From Knoellia remsis (GTDB lineage Bacteria > Actinomycetota > Actinomycetes > Actinomycetales > Dermatophilaceae): 64,000 nucleotides of DNA. Where the stretch lies: assembly GCF_003002895.1 (NCBI RefSeq), contig NZ_PVTI01000004.1:62001-126000 (forward strand), given 5' to 3'. The notes under the pieces were generated by a model. It searched no databases and was not told the origin of the DNA. It worked only from the letters and a program-made list of their open reading frames with translations. The first letter of the stretch is position 1. Each line of letters opens with the position of its first letter. Below, piece by piece: positions 32,271-40,192 of this stretch. The translations under genes were made by a program, and so were the position numbers.

Positions 32271-33227
32271 TCAGGCCGCGGCGCGCGCGAGGTCGGCCGC
32301 GCCGATGAGGCCGGCCTCGTTGCCGAGCCGGGCCGCGACGATCCGGGCCTCGGGCCGGTAGCCGCGGCCGGTGAGCCGGCGCCGGAACGTCTCACGCGCG
32401 GGCCCGAGCAGCAGCTCCCCCGCCGCCGACACGCCACCGCCGATGACGAACGTCCCCGGGTCGAACGCGGCCGCGAGGTTGGCGATGCCGATGCCGAGCC
32501 AGTGCCCGATCTCGGCGAGCAGCTCGGTGGCCGTCGGGTCGCCGTCGCGGGCCGCCTCGGTGACGATCGGCCCGGTGAGGTCCTCGGCGCGACCGTCGAC
32601 GCGGGCGGCGAGGTCGGTTGCGACCGGTGAGTTCGCGAGGATCATCGCGCGGGCCTCGCGCACGAGGGCGTTGCCGGACGCGTACTGCTCCCAGCAGCCG
32701 CGGTTGCCGCACTCGCAGCGCTGCCCCTCGGGCACGACCTGCATGTGGCCGAACTCGCCCGCGATGCCGTAGCGGCCGCGGATCACCGTGCCGTCCATGA
32801 CGATCGCGCCGCCGATGCCGGTGCCGAGGTTGACCATCATGACGTGCGACTCGCCCTGCGCCGCGCCGAAGCGCCACTCGGCCCACGCCGCCGCGTTGGC
32901 GTCGTTGTCGACGACGATCGGCAGGTCGATGCGCTCGCTCAGGGCGTCGCGCAACGGCTCGTGCCGCCACGACAGGTGGGGTGCGAAGACGACGGTGGCG
33001 CGGTCCGCGTCGACGAACCCGGCGGCGCCGATCCCGACGGCGACCGCGTCCGGCGCCTGCTCGCGCAGCTCCTCGACGACGTCGACGATCGTGTCCTCGA
33101 CGACCTGTGGCCGCTTCGACCGGTGCGGAGTGTCCCGACGGGCCCGGAACCGGATCTCGCCGTTCTCGTCGACGACTCCCCCGGCGACCTTGGTCCCGCC
33201 GATGTCGATGCCGATGGCGGCACTCAC
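32271..33227 (-). CDS. glk: ROK-family glucokinase
   Basis: A 318-residue sugar kinase, most likely ATP-dependent glucokinase. Seen: ATP-binding AAIGIDIGGTKVAGGVVDE at the N-terminus, VVDNDANAAAWAEW with the catalytic Asp, NLGTGIGGAIVM, and the ROK zinc motif CECGNRGCWEQYAS. GTG 33227 is chosen because AGGAGGAG precedes it; it overlaps the stop of the upstream gene by 4 nt (GTGA). Confidence 0.88.
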   Translation of the reverse strand: MSAAIGIDIGGTKVAGGVVDENGEIRFRARRDTPHRSKRPQVVEDTIVDVVEELREQAPDAVAVGIGAAGFVDADRATVVFAPHLSWRHEPLRDALSERIDLPIVVDNDANAAAWAEWRFGAAQGESHVMMVNLGTGIGGAIVMDGTVIRGRYGIAGEFGHMQVVPEGQRCECGNRGCWEQYASGNALVREARAMILANSPVATDLAARVDGRAEDLTGPIVTEAARDGDPTATELLAEIGHWLGIGIANLAAAFDPGTFVIGGGVSAAGELLLGPARETFRRRLTGRGYRPEARIVAARLGNEAGLIGAADLARAAA

Positions 33228-33628
33228 GATGTCTCCTCCTCGTCGACGACGGTGATGGGCTCCGTCGGGGTGGCCGCCGCGGGGCGGCGCGTCGTCGCGT
33301 CGCCCTCGCGGGCGGTGTCCGTATGCCGTGTCGCCAGGTCCCCGAGGACCGTCGCCGCTGCCGTCGCCACGTCGGCGAGCCGGGTCAGCGTCTCGGGCGA
33401 GAGACCACGAACGATGACGACGGCCCGGCACACGGGGCACCACGAACAGGCCTCGGCATCGCCCATGGCCACGTGCTCGTGCGGCTCCGCCGCCTCCCCC
33501 ACGGCCGGCGCGGGCTCGGCAGCGGGAGCCTCCGACGGCGCTCGGCCCAGTGCCTGGAGCAACCGCGCTGCCTCCTCGGCCACCGAGCCGACCGCGGCGT
33601 CGAGTCGCGCCTCTGCGTCACCCTCCAC
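33224..33628 (-). CDS. Small protein with C-x2-C-x2-C motif, unknown function
   Basis: A 134-residue acidic, Ala-rich protein. A helical N-terminal part (EGDAEARLDAAVGSVAEEAA) is followed by CSWCPVCRAVVIVRGLSPET, a Cys cluster that could bind zinc or iron. Proteins of this kind sit between the ArsA-type ATPase and ROK glucokinase genes in related actinobacteria, but no role is known to me. GTG 33628 lies inside the ATPase 3' end (11-bp overlap), and the stop overlaps the glucokinase start. Confidence 0.55.
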   Translation of the reverse strand: MEGDAEARLDAAVGSVAEEAARLLQALGRAPSEAPAAEPAPAVGEAAEPHEHVAMGDAEACSWCPVCRAVVIVRGLSPETLTRLADVATAAATVLGDLATRHTDTAREGDATTRRPAAATPTEPITVVDEEETS

Positions 33629-34868
33629 GCGGCCACACCTCCTCGTCCCGGACGAACCGCACCCGCAGCTCGCCTGCGCGCACCCCTGCATTCTTGACGA
33701 TGCAGCGGCGCAGGACCGACGGGAGCGCGAGGACGCGCCGGACTCCCCCGACATCGATGACGAGGTCGTCGCCGCGCCGGGCGAGGTCGACGTCCCCCGA
33801 GCGGGCGAGCGGCAGCGGGAGGGCGAGCACGAACTCGGCGCCGTCCTCCTCGACGCGCAGCGCCGTCCCCCTCACCGGAGCCTCGAGGGGCGCGAGGTCA
33901 CCGTCCAGCACCTCGGTCCGTGCCGCCAGCTCGGCCAGAGCCTCGGTCCCGGTCGGCTCGCCGGCGAGGTAGGGAGCGGTGAGGACGGGTATGCCGTGGA
34001 AGGACTCGGTGATCGTCGTCAGTCCCGCGGCCTGCGCGGCGTTCCACGCCGCGCGCCACGGGTCGTCGTCGACGGGGATGACCCGGTTCACGAGGACCGC
34101 GTCCACGGCATACCCGTGCAGCGACAGGGAGGTGAGGATGCGGCGGGCCTCCGCGATGACGACGTTCTCGGGAGTGAGGACGATCCGCACGCTCGACGAC
34201 TCCGACGTCAGGATGGTCCGCACCTGCGCCATGTGCTCGCGCCACGTCGTGACGACACCGAGGACCTCGGGGCCCGGCAGCGGGACGCCCGCGGCCGCGG
34301 CTGCGGCCGGACGCATCGCGGTGAGCAGGCGGCGCTGGGCCGGGAGCAGTCGGTCGAGGTGCCAGCCGAGGACCTCCGGGAGGGCGAGCAGCCGCAGCGT
34401 CTCGGCGGTCGGGGCACAGTCGACCACGACGACGTCCCACGCGCCGCTGCTCGCGTGGTGGCCGAGGGTGAGCAGTGCGGTGATCTCGTCCGCGCCGGGC
34501 AGGGCGGTGAGCTCGTCGGCGACGACGGCGTCGACGCCGACGGAGTCGAGCACCTTGAGCAGGTAGTCGCGCAGCACCCCCCAGTCGGCCGCGACGCTCG
34601 TGCGGGCACCGACGGCCTGCGCGTGCAGGCCGGGCTCGACCTCGAGGGTCTCGTCCCACGAGGCCGCGAGCCGCAGCTCGACACCGAGGGCGTCACCCAG
34701 GCTGTGGGCGACGTCGGTCGACATGACGAGCGTGCGCCGACCGGACCGTGCGGCATCGACGGCCAGGGCGGCAGCAGACGTGGTCTTGCCCACCCCACCC
34801 TTGCCGGTGACGAGGACGACGCGGGGCCCCTCCGCCCGGACCGTGGACGCCGCCGAGGAGTTGGTCAC
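33618..34868 (-). CDS. ArsA/Get3-family P-loop ATPase
   Basis: A 416-residue ATPase of the ArsA/Get3 group (anion-transporting ATPase-like, Rv2184c type). The deviant Walker A is VTGKGGVGKTTSA (about 20-32), switch I is VMSTDVAHSLGDAL and switch II is VVVDCAPTAETLR, followed by a C-terminal beta-rich extension (about 330-416) absent from Get3. No metalloid-binding Cys set typical of ArsA and no arsenic genes are near, so a role in arsenic export is unlikely. GTG 34868 is one base after the SRPBCC stop. Confidence 0.82.
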   Translation of the reverse strand: MTNSSAASTVRAEGPRVVLVTGKGGVGKTTSAAALAVDAARSGRRTLVMSTDVAHSLGDALGVELRLAASWDETLEVEPGLHAQAVGARTSVAADWGVLRDYLLKVLDSVGVDAVVADELTALPGADEITALLTLGHHASSGAWDVVVVDCAPTAETLRLLALPEVLGWHLDRLLPAQRRLLTAMRPAAAAAAGVPLPGPEVLGVVTTWREHMAQVRTILTSESSSVRIVLTPENVVIAEARRILTSLSLHGYAVDAVLVNRVIPVDDDPWRAAWNAAQAAGLTTITESFHGIPVLTAPYLAGEPTGTEALAELAARTEVLDGDLAPLEAPVRGTALRVEEDGAEFVLALPLPLARSGDVDLARRGDDLVIDVGGVRRVLALPSVLRRCIVKNAGVRAGELRVRFVRDEEVWPRGG

Positions 34869-34869
34869 C

Positions 34870-35322
34870 TCAGCCGAGCGACTCGACGCGCTTCTTGAGC
34901 TCCTTGAGCGCGGTGTCGACGATGACCTTCTCGGCCTTGCGCTTGAGCATGCCGATCATCGGGATGCGGACGTCGACGGCGAGCTGGTAGTCGACCCGGG
35001 TGCCGTCTCCGCTCGGCGTGAGCGTGTAGGTGCCGTCGAGGGCCTTGAGGACGCCGGCGCGCACGAGGGTCCAGGACACCGTGCCGGAGCCGTCCTCGGC
35101 GATGCCGTCCCAGTCGTACTCGAGGACGTAGGTGTCCTTGATGGCGCCCGCGTCGACGACGTACTCGACCTGGTCGGCCCACCCGTCGCCGTCCTCGCTG
35201 AGGACCGACACCGTCTTCACCTGGTCGGCCCACTCGGGGTAGGCCTCGAAGTCCGCGATGACGTCGAGCACCGCGCCCGGCTCGGCAGCGATCTGGGTCG
35301 AGGACGACGTGCTCTCTGTCAT
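34870..35322 (-). CDS. SRPBCC / polyketide-cyclase-like (START fold) protein
   Basis: A 150-residue SRPBCC-fold protein (Rv2185c/TB16.3 type): VLDVIADFEAYPEWADQVKT, a beta-rich middle and a long C-terminal helix (KRKAEKVIVDTALKELKKR). Such folds bind hydrophobic ligands; the ligand is unknown. ATG 35322 has TAACCT 7 nt upstream (leaderless). It is followed after one base by the ArsA-type ATPase gene, a pairing conserved in M. tuberculosis, and is divergent from the acyl-CoA ligase gene. Confidence 0.8.
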   Translation of the reverse strand: MTESTSSSTQIAAEPGAVLDVIADFEAYPEWADQVKTVSVLSEDGDGWADQVEYVVDAGAIKDTYVLEYDWDGIAEDGSGTVSWTLVRAGVLKALDGTYTLTPSGDGTRVDYQLAVDVRIPMIGMLKRKAEKVIVDTALKELKKRVESLG

Positions 35323-35329
35323 ACCGCGC

Positions 35330-35335
35330 AGGTTA
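35330..35335 (-). promoter_or_regulatory. -10 element of the SRPBCC-ATPase unit (leaderless)
   Basis: TAACCT on the minus strand, then GCGCGGT, then ATG 35322. Confidence 0.45.
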
Positions 35336-35367
35336 CCGGGCCGGGTCCGCGCCGATGGGCCTACCTC

Positions 35368-35373
35368 TAGGAT
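35368..35373 (+). promoter_or_regulatory. Possible -10 element of the acyl-CoA ligase gene
   Basis: TAGGAT about 87 nt upstream of GTG 35460, leaving a leader with its own ribosome site. Confidence 0.3.
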
Positions 35374-35459
35374 CGGGTCACGGCGGGCACGCGCTCGCTG
35401 CCCATCCGCTGGTGACGAGGCCTCGACGACGTCGACGGGGCCGGCCCAAGGAGAGCCAC

Positions 35460-37253
35460 GTGCACGAGAAGTCCAGCCCAGCCCTCGCCCCCGCCACGAC
35501 CGAGGGAACGCTCGCCGACCTGCCCGCACGGCACCGCAGGGACAGTCCGGACCGGGCCCTCTTCGCCGTGCGCTCCGGCGGCTCGGGCTGGACCGACGTC
35601 TCCGCGCGCGACTTCGCCGACCGGGTCGACGCCCTCGCCAAGGGGTTCGTCGCGGCCGGTGTCACTCCAGGCAGCTCGGTCGGCATCATGAGCCGCACCC
35701 GATTCGAGTGGACGCTCACCGACTTCGCCCTGTGGACCGCGGGCGCGGTGCCGGTGCCGATCTACGAGACCTCCTCCCCCGACCAGGTCGAGTGGATCCT
35801 CAAGGACTCCGGCGCGGTCGGTGTCGTCCTCGAGTCCGAGAAGCACGAGCGCGCCCTGCAGAGCGTGTCGGCGAACCTGCCGGACCTCGCCCACACGTGG
35901 GTCATCGACCAGGGCGATCTCGACACGCTCGCCGAGTCCGGCTCGGGCGTCGACGACGCCGCGCTCGCGGCCGCCCGCGAGGGTCGCGACCGGTCCAGCG
36001 CCGCGACGATCATCTACACCTCGGGCACGACCGGCCGACCGAAGGGTGTCGAGCTCACCCACGGCAACTTCCTCGACCTCTCCGAGAACACCCGCGCCAA
36101 GCTCGACGCCGTCGTCGGCGCGCCCGGTGCATCGACGCTGCTGTTCCTCCCGCTCGCGCACGTCTTCGCCCGCTTCATCGAGGTCCTCTGCGTCGACTCC
36201 GGGGCGAAGATGGCGCACTCCGCAGACATCACGACCCTGCTCGACGACTTCGCGAGCTACCAGCCGACGTTCATCCTCGCCGTCCCCCGCGTCTTCGAGA
36301 AGGTCTACAACTCGGCCGAGGCCAAGGCCGTCGCCGGAGGGAAGGGCAAGATCTTCGCCCAGGCCGCGGACACCGCCATCGCGTGGTCCGAGGCGAAGGA
36401 CAAGGGCTCGGTCGGCTTCGCGCTCAAGGCCAAGCACGCCCTCTTCGACAAGCTCGTCTACGGCAAGCTGCGCGACGCCATGGGCGGCCGGGTCCAGTAC
36501 GCCGTGTCCGGCGGCGCCCCGCTCGGCACCCGTCTCGGCCACTTCTTCCGCGGTATCGGCGTGACGATCCTCGAGGGCTACGGCCTCACCGAGACCACCG
36601 CGCCGATCACGGTCAACCTCCCCGACAAGCTCAAGATCGGCACCGTCGGCCCGCCGCTGCCGGGGACGTCGGTCCGCATCGCCGACGACGGCGAGATCCT
36701 CGTCAAGGGCGTCAACGTCTTCGGGGCGTACCACAACAACGACGGCGCGACCGGCGAGGCCATCCGCGACGGCTGGTTCCACACCGGGGACATCGGCGAG
36801 CTCGACGAGGACGGCTACCTCAAGATCACCGGACGCAAGAAGGAGATCCTCGTGACCGCCGGCGGCAAGAACGTCGCCCCGGCCGTTCTCGAGGACCGCC
36901 TGCGCGCCCACCCGCTCGTCTCGCAGACGATCGTCGTCGGCGACCAGAAGCCGTTCATCGCCGCCCTCGTCACCCTCGACGAGGAGATGCTGCCGATGTG
37001 GGCCGCGAACAACGGTCTCGAGGGCATCACCCCGGCGCAGGCCCGCACGAACGAGCAGGTCCTGGCCGAGCTGCAGAAGGCCGTTGATGACGCGAACACG
37101 GCTGTCTCGAAGGCCGAGTCGATCCGCAAGTTCACGGTCCTCGAGAACGACTTCACCGAGGAGTCCGGCCACCTCACGCCGTCGCTCAAGCTCAAGCGCA
37201 ACGTCGTGATGCGGGACTACGCGGACGAGGTCGATGCGCTCTACGGCGGCTGA
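35460..37253 (+). CDS. Long-chain fatty acid-CoA ligase (FadD15-like)
   Basis: An ANL-superfamily ligase of 597 residues, activating fatty acids to acyl-CoA via acyl-AMP. Seen: P-loop TIIYTSGTTGRPKGVELTHG, VSGGAPLGTRLGHFF, EGYGLTETTAPIT, GWFHTGDIGELDEDGYLKIT and the hinge GRKKEILVTAGGKNVAP. GTG 35460 is chosen for AAGGAGA just upstream. The position next to the SRPBCC/ATPase pair matches fadD15 (Rv2187). A short hairpin follows at 37284-37300. Confidence 0.9.
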   Translation: MHEKSSPALAPATTEGTLADLPARHRRDSPDRALFAVRSGGSGWTDVSARDFADRVDALAKGFVAAGVTPGSSVGIMSRTRFEWTLTDFALWTAGAVPVPIYETSSPDQVEWILKDSGAVGVVLESEKHERALQSVSANLPDLAHTWVIDQGDLDTLAESGSGVDDAALAAAREGRDRSSAATIIYTSGTTGRPKGVELTHGNFLDLSENTRAKLDAVVGAPGASTLLFLPLAHVFARFIEVLCVDSGAKMAHSADITTLLDDFASYQPTFILAVPRVFEKVYNSAEAKAVAGGKGKIFAQAADTAIAWSEAKDKGSVGFALKAKHALFDKLVYGKLRDAMGGRVQYAVSGGAPLGTRLGHFFRGIGVTILEGYGLTETTAPITVNLPDKLKIGTVGPPLPGTSVRIADDGEILVKGVNVFGAYHNNDGATGEAIRDGWFHTGDIGELDEDGYLKITGRKKEILVTAGGKNVAPAVLEDRLRAHPLVSQTIVVGDQKPFIAALVTLDEEMLPMWAANNGLEGITPAQARTNEQVLAELQKAVDDANTAVSKAESIRKFTVLENDFTEESGHLTPSLKLKRNVVMRDYADEVDALYGG

Positions 37254-37260
37254 CGGAGTA

Positions 37261-38748
37261 GTGGAGGAGCGGTGGGGCCGGGTCCCACGCTTTGCGTGGG
37301 CCGGAGGAGTCCCGACGCGGGGGAACGGAGCCGGAAGCCGCCAGACGAGTTCAGCGGCTGACGGCGCAACCCCGGGCGGGCCCTCTTCCTTCCCGTATGC
37401 CGCGTGCGCGCTCGCGGTGGGCTGGCTCGCCTGTCTCGGGGTGCTCCAGTGGAGCGTCGTCCGGTTCCGGACGGCGATCGTCCTCACCCTCACGGCCGGT
37501 GCGGTCGGCCTGGGACTCTGGCTGTGGCGCCGGGCCGAGATCCGTTCTGCCCCACCGTGGCTCGTGCCGATGGTGCTGCTGGCCTCGGTCGCGATCACGT
37601 GGACGGTCCCGCTGTTCAGCTACCTGGGCGGGGGCGCCCTCACGGCGGCACTCACGGTGCTCACCGTCGTCGGGGTCGCCGGCGCCGCGCTCCTCGCGGC
37701 GCCCACGGCGGCACGGGCGCGGGCGGCATACGGCATCGCGGTCGTCGGCCACGTCGTCACCGCGGCGGTCGCGACGATCGGCGACCCGGCACCGAAGATC
37801 GACGTCTGGGTCACGCTCCAGCAGGCGAGCGACGCACTTGCGCGCGGCGAGAACTTCTATGACCTCACCTGGACCGACTCCCCCGGCATCCAGGACGCGT
37901 TCACCTACCTGCCGTGGACGGCGGTGCTGCTCGCGCCCGGTCGCTGGCTCGGCGGAGACGTGCGGTGGGCGCTCGCGTTCTGGTCCGTCGTGCTCTTCGC
38001 CGGGATCTGGGCGCTCTCGCGGCCGCGCCCCGGCGATGCGGCGAGCACCCCGTGCGCGAGCGCGTTCCGGGCGGCCGTCCCGGTGACCGCCCTCGTCGTC
38101 GCGCCCGGCACGCTGACCCAGGTCGACCAGGCCTGGACCGAACCGCTGCTCGCCGCGGGCATCGTCTGGTGGGCCGTCCTCGTCCGGCGCGGACACGCCT
38201 GGTGGGCGGTCGTCCCGCTCGCGCTGGCCTGTGCGAGCAAGCAGCACCTCGCCCTGCTGCTGCCGCTGCTCCTGCTGTGGCGGCCGTTCGGTGCGCGGCG
38301 GGCGGTCGCGACGGGGGCGCTCACGGGGGTGCTCATCGCGCCGTGGTTCCTCGCGTCACCGTCGGACTTCGTGAACGACACCGTGACGCTGCTGCTCGGC
38401 TTCCACCCGATCCGGTTCGCGAACACGTGGTACCTGTGGTTCCTCAACGAGCACGGCGTGACGCTGCCGTTCTGGGTCACCGGTCTCGTCGTGCTCGGGG
38501 CGCTCGCGGCGGCCGCGTGGGCGATCCATCGTCGCCAGCCCGAACTCGGGGAGCTGCTGCGCTGGTTCGCGTTCGTCCTGCTCGTCGCGAACCTCGTCAA
38601 CAAGCAGGCGTTCTACAACCAGTTCTGGCTCAGTGCCGCCCTGGTCGCGATGTCACTCGCCGTCCCCGTCCTCAGCGGTCGGGCCACCGACGACCCAGAG
38701 CCGGCTACCCCGCAAGGCGACGCAGCTCGGCGAGCCACTGCGTCGTGA
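37261..38748 (+). CDS. Multi-pass membrane protein, GT-C/GT87-like glycosyltransferase
   Basis: About 495 residues with roughly ten to eleven transmembrane helices. After an early loop, KIDVWVTLQQASDALARGENFYDLTW and FTYLPWTAVLLAP resemble the first periplasmic loop of GT87 (DUF2029) polyprenyl-phosphate-mannose transferases, with an Asp at the expected catalytic position. M. tuberculosis has a GT87 mannosyltransferase (Rv2181) in the same syntenic block, which makes a cell-envelope mannosyl or glucosyl transferase plausible. The start is uncertain: GTG 37261 is in frame but a hairpin lies at 37284-37300, so the true start may be nearer the first helix (about 37390). The 3' end overlaps the next gene on the other strand by 44 bp. 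Confidence 0.6.
   Translation: MEERWGRVPRFAWAGGVPTRGNGAGSRQTSSAADGATPGGPSSFPYAACALAVGWLACLGVLQWSVVRFRTAIVLTLTAGAVGLGLWLWRRAEIRSAPPWLVPMVLLASVAITWTVPLFSYLGGGALTAALTVLTVVGVAGAALLAAPTAARARAAYGIAVVGHVVTAAVATIGDPAPKIDVWVTLQQASDALARGENFYDLTWTDSPGIQDAFTYLPWTAVLLAPGRWLGGDVRWALAFWSVVLFAGIWALSRPRPGDAASTPCASAFRAAVPVTALVVAPGTLTQVDQAWTEPLLAAGIVWWAVLVRRGHAWWAVVPLALACASKQHLALLLPLLLLWRPFGARRAVATGALTGVLIAPWFLASPSDFVNDTVTLLLGFHPIRFANTWYLWFLNEHGVTLPFWVTGLVVLGALAAAAWAIHRRQPELGELLRWFAFVLLVANLVNKQAFYNQFWLSAALVAMSLAVPVLSGRATDDPEPATPQGDAARRATAS
37284..37300. terminator. Short hairpin after the acyl-CoA ligase gene
   Basis: CCCACGC and GCGTGGG pair over a TTT loop, 31 bp after the ligase stop. Possible terminator or attenuator, or a structure in the 5' end of the next gene. 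Confidence 0.35.
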
Positions 38749-39736
38749 ACTCGGCCCTCGTGGTGCCGAGGACCTCGCGGAAGGCTGCGTCCATCGCCGT
38801 GTCCGCCTGTGCGGGTGATGCGTTGACCGTCGACGCGACGTAGAACCGCTGCAGCGCCGCCTCGCCGTACCTCCGCACGATGAGGTCGACCGCGAGCCAC
38901 GACGCGAGGTAGGCCGGCGCGATCTCGCCTTGGCTCGGGTCGAAGTCGCCCTGCGTCGGCAGCCGTGTCGGGCCTTGGCCGGCACGCACCTTCTCGAGCA
39001 GGCCCGCGGCGAGCTCGGCGCGCGAACGGGACGACCCGGCATACCCGACGTGGTCGGCGAAACCCTCGACGAGCCACAGCGGCGCGGCACCGGGCAACGA
39101 GCTGCGCAGGGCCACGTGGGTGCTCTCGTGGGTGATGACGAACTGCCTGCCCTCCGGCGTGAGCCGGGCGAACGCCTCGGGGTTGAGGACGACCCGGTCG
39201 GCCGTGGCGCGACCCTCGGCGTCGAGGGGTCCGTCGGTGATGGCGGCGACCTGCGAGACGTCGTCTGCTCGGCCGGTTTGCTCCCGGAACTGGGTGAGGT
39301 CCGCGGGCGCGACGAGGGTGACTCGCCCCGGCCAATCGCGGGTCCAGTGCTGCTCCACGGCGGCGACCGCGCGGTCGGCCATCGCGGCGTATGCCGTGAG
39401 CGTCGCCTCGTCGGTGGTGCCGCTCACCGAGCTGGCGCGGCCCGTGACGGTGCGAGCGCCCGGGAGAGGTTTCGCCGTCGGCGCACCGGCCGGCGGCGAG
39501 GCTGAGACACTCGGTGAGACGTTCGGCGCCGGGCGGGGGCTCTCGGGGACACCCGGCGTCTGGGCCGGCGGCGCCACCGATGCCGACGTGGCGGACTCGG
39601 GGGCGCCTCCGGTCCCACACGCCGCCAGGACGGCCACGACGGCCGACAGGGTCAGGGCGACCCCGCCATGCACCGAAGCGGAGCGGACACGCGAGCCGCC
39701 GCACGGCATACGGGTCACGCTCTCGGTGGATGGCAC
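38705..39736 (-). CDS. Lipoprotein with HExxH metallopeptidase domain
   Basis: A 343-residue exported protein. Signal sequence with lipobox VLAAC (lipidated Cys40), then a 60-residue Pro/Ser/Thr linker, then a gluzincin-like domain: HESTH at 203-207 gives two zinc ligands and the catalytic Glu, and WLVEGFADHVGY supplies the likely third ligand Glu224. This is the peptidase MA-like arrangement; substrate unknown. GTG 39736 is used, with ATG 39709 as alternative. The gene converges on, and overlaps by 44 bp, the GT-C-like gene. Confidence 0.75.
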   Translation of the reverse strand: MPSTESVTRMPCGGSRVRSASVHGGVALTLSAVVAVLAACGTGGAPESATSASVAPPAQTPGVPESPRPAPNVSPSVSASPPAGAPTAKPLPGARTVTGRASSVSGTTDEATLTAYAAMADRAVAAVEQHWTRDWPGRVTLVAPADLTQFREQTGRADDVSQVAAITDGPLDAEGRATADRVVLNPEAFARLTPEGRQFVITHESTHVALRSSLPGAAPLWLVEGFADHVGYAGSSRSRAELAAGLLEKVRAGQGPTRLPTQGDFDPSQGEIAPAYLASWLAVDLIVRRYGEAALQRFYVASTVNASPAQADTAMDAAFREVLGTTRAEFTTQWLAELRRLAG

Positions 39737-39808
39737 CGGCCCATCGTGTCAGGCCGGACATGTCGCGTCCCCGGCTGACCGGCGATCGGCCCCGTCGAGC
39801 TGCCGCTC

Positions 39809-40081
39809 TCAGCCGACGGCGCGGCTCGCCGCGAGCGGCACCCGCCGGGAGCGCACCGTCGTCGCTGCCTCGGCGGTGATGAGGCCGGCGCGTACGCAGG
39901 CGGTCACCGCGGCGCGTTCGTCGGCGTCGAGCGGCAGCTCCTCCGTCGCGTCGGCCCCGCGCAGGCCCATCGACTCGATGTCGATGAGGGCGGTGACCAT
40001 GCAGTCGGCGCAGTGGAGGTCGCGCACCGGGCACCGGTCGCACAGGATCGTCAGGCTCTCGTGGGTCAGGTCGTGGGTCAT
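39809..40081 (-). CDS. Small four-Cys actinobacterial protein
   Basis: A 90-residue protein with CDRCPVRDLHCADCMVTAL (C-x2-C-x5-C-x2-C), expected to bind zinc, followed by LDADERAAVTACVRAGLI. Related short proteins are conserved in actinobacteria but unstudied as far as I know. It is not WhiB: the WhiB spacing and GVWGG motif are absent. ATG 40081 is chosen for AGAGGTGA upstream. Divergent from the nuclease gene at 40193. Confidence 0.65.
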   Translation of the reverse strand: MTHDLTHESLTILCDRCPVRDLHCADCMVTALIDIESMGLRGADATEELPLDADERAAVTACVRAGLITAEAATTVRSRRVPLAASRAVG

Positions 40082-40179
40082 GTCGTTCACCTCTTCCATC
40101 GGGTTGCCCCGACGCTACGACCGACCACTGACAGCCCCTCCCGACGCCGCGCCTCCCCGGCCCTGTCAGTGGGCGCGCC

Positions 40180-40185
40180 TACTGT
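40180..40185 (+). promoter_or_regulatory. -10 element of the DEDD/GIY-YIG gene (leaderless)
   Basis: TACTGT, then CGCAGGC, then ATG 40193. Confidence 0.45.
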
Positions 40186-40192
40186 CGCAGGC

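Noticed and set aside
33618-34868. Arsenite-exporting ATPase (arsA)
   Set aside because: No arsenical resistance genes nearby and no metalloid-binding Cys triad; it fits the Rv2184c-type family.
39809-40081. WhiB-family regulator
   Set aside because: Four Cys are present, but the spacing and the GVWGG/G(V/I)WGG motif of WhiB proteins are missing.
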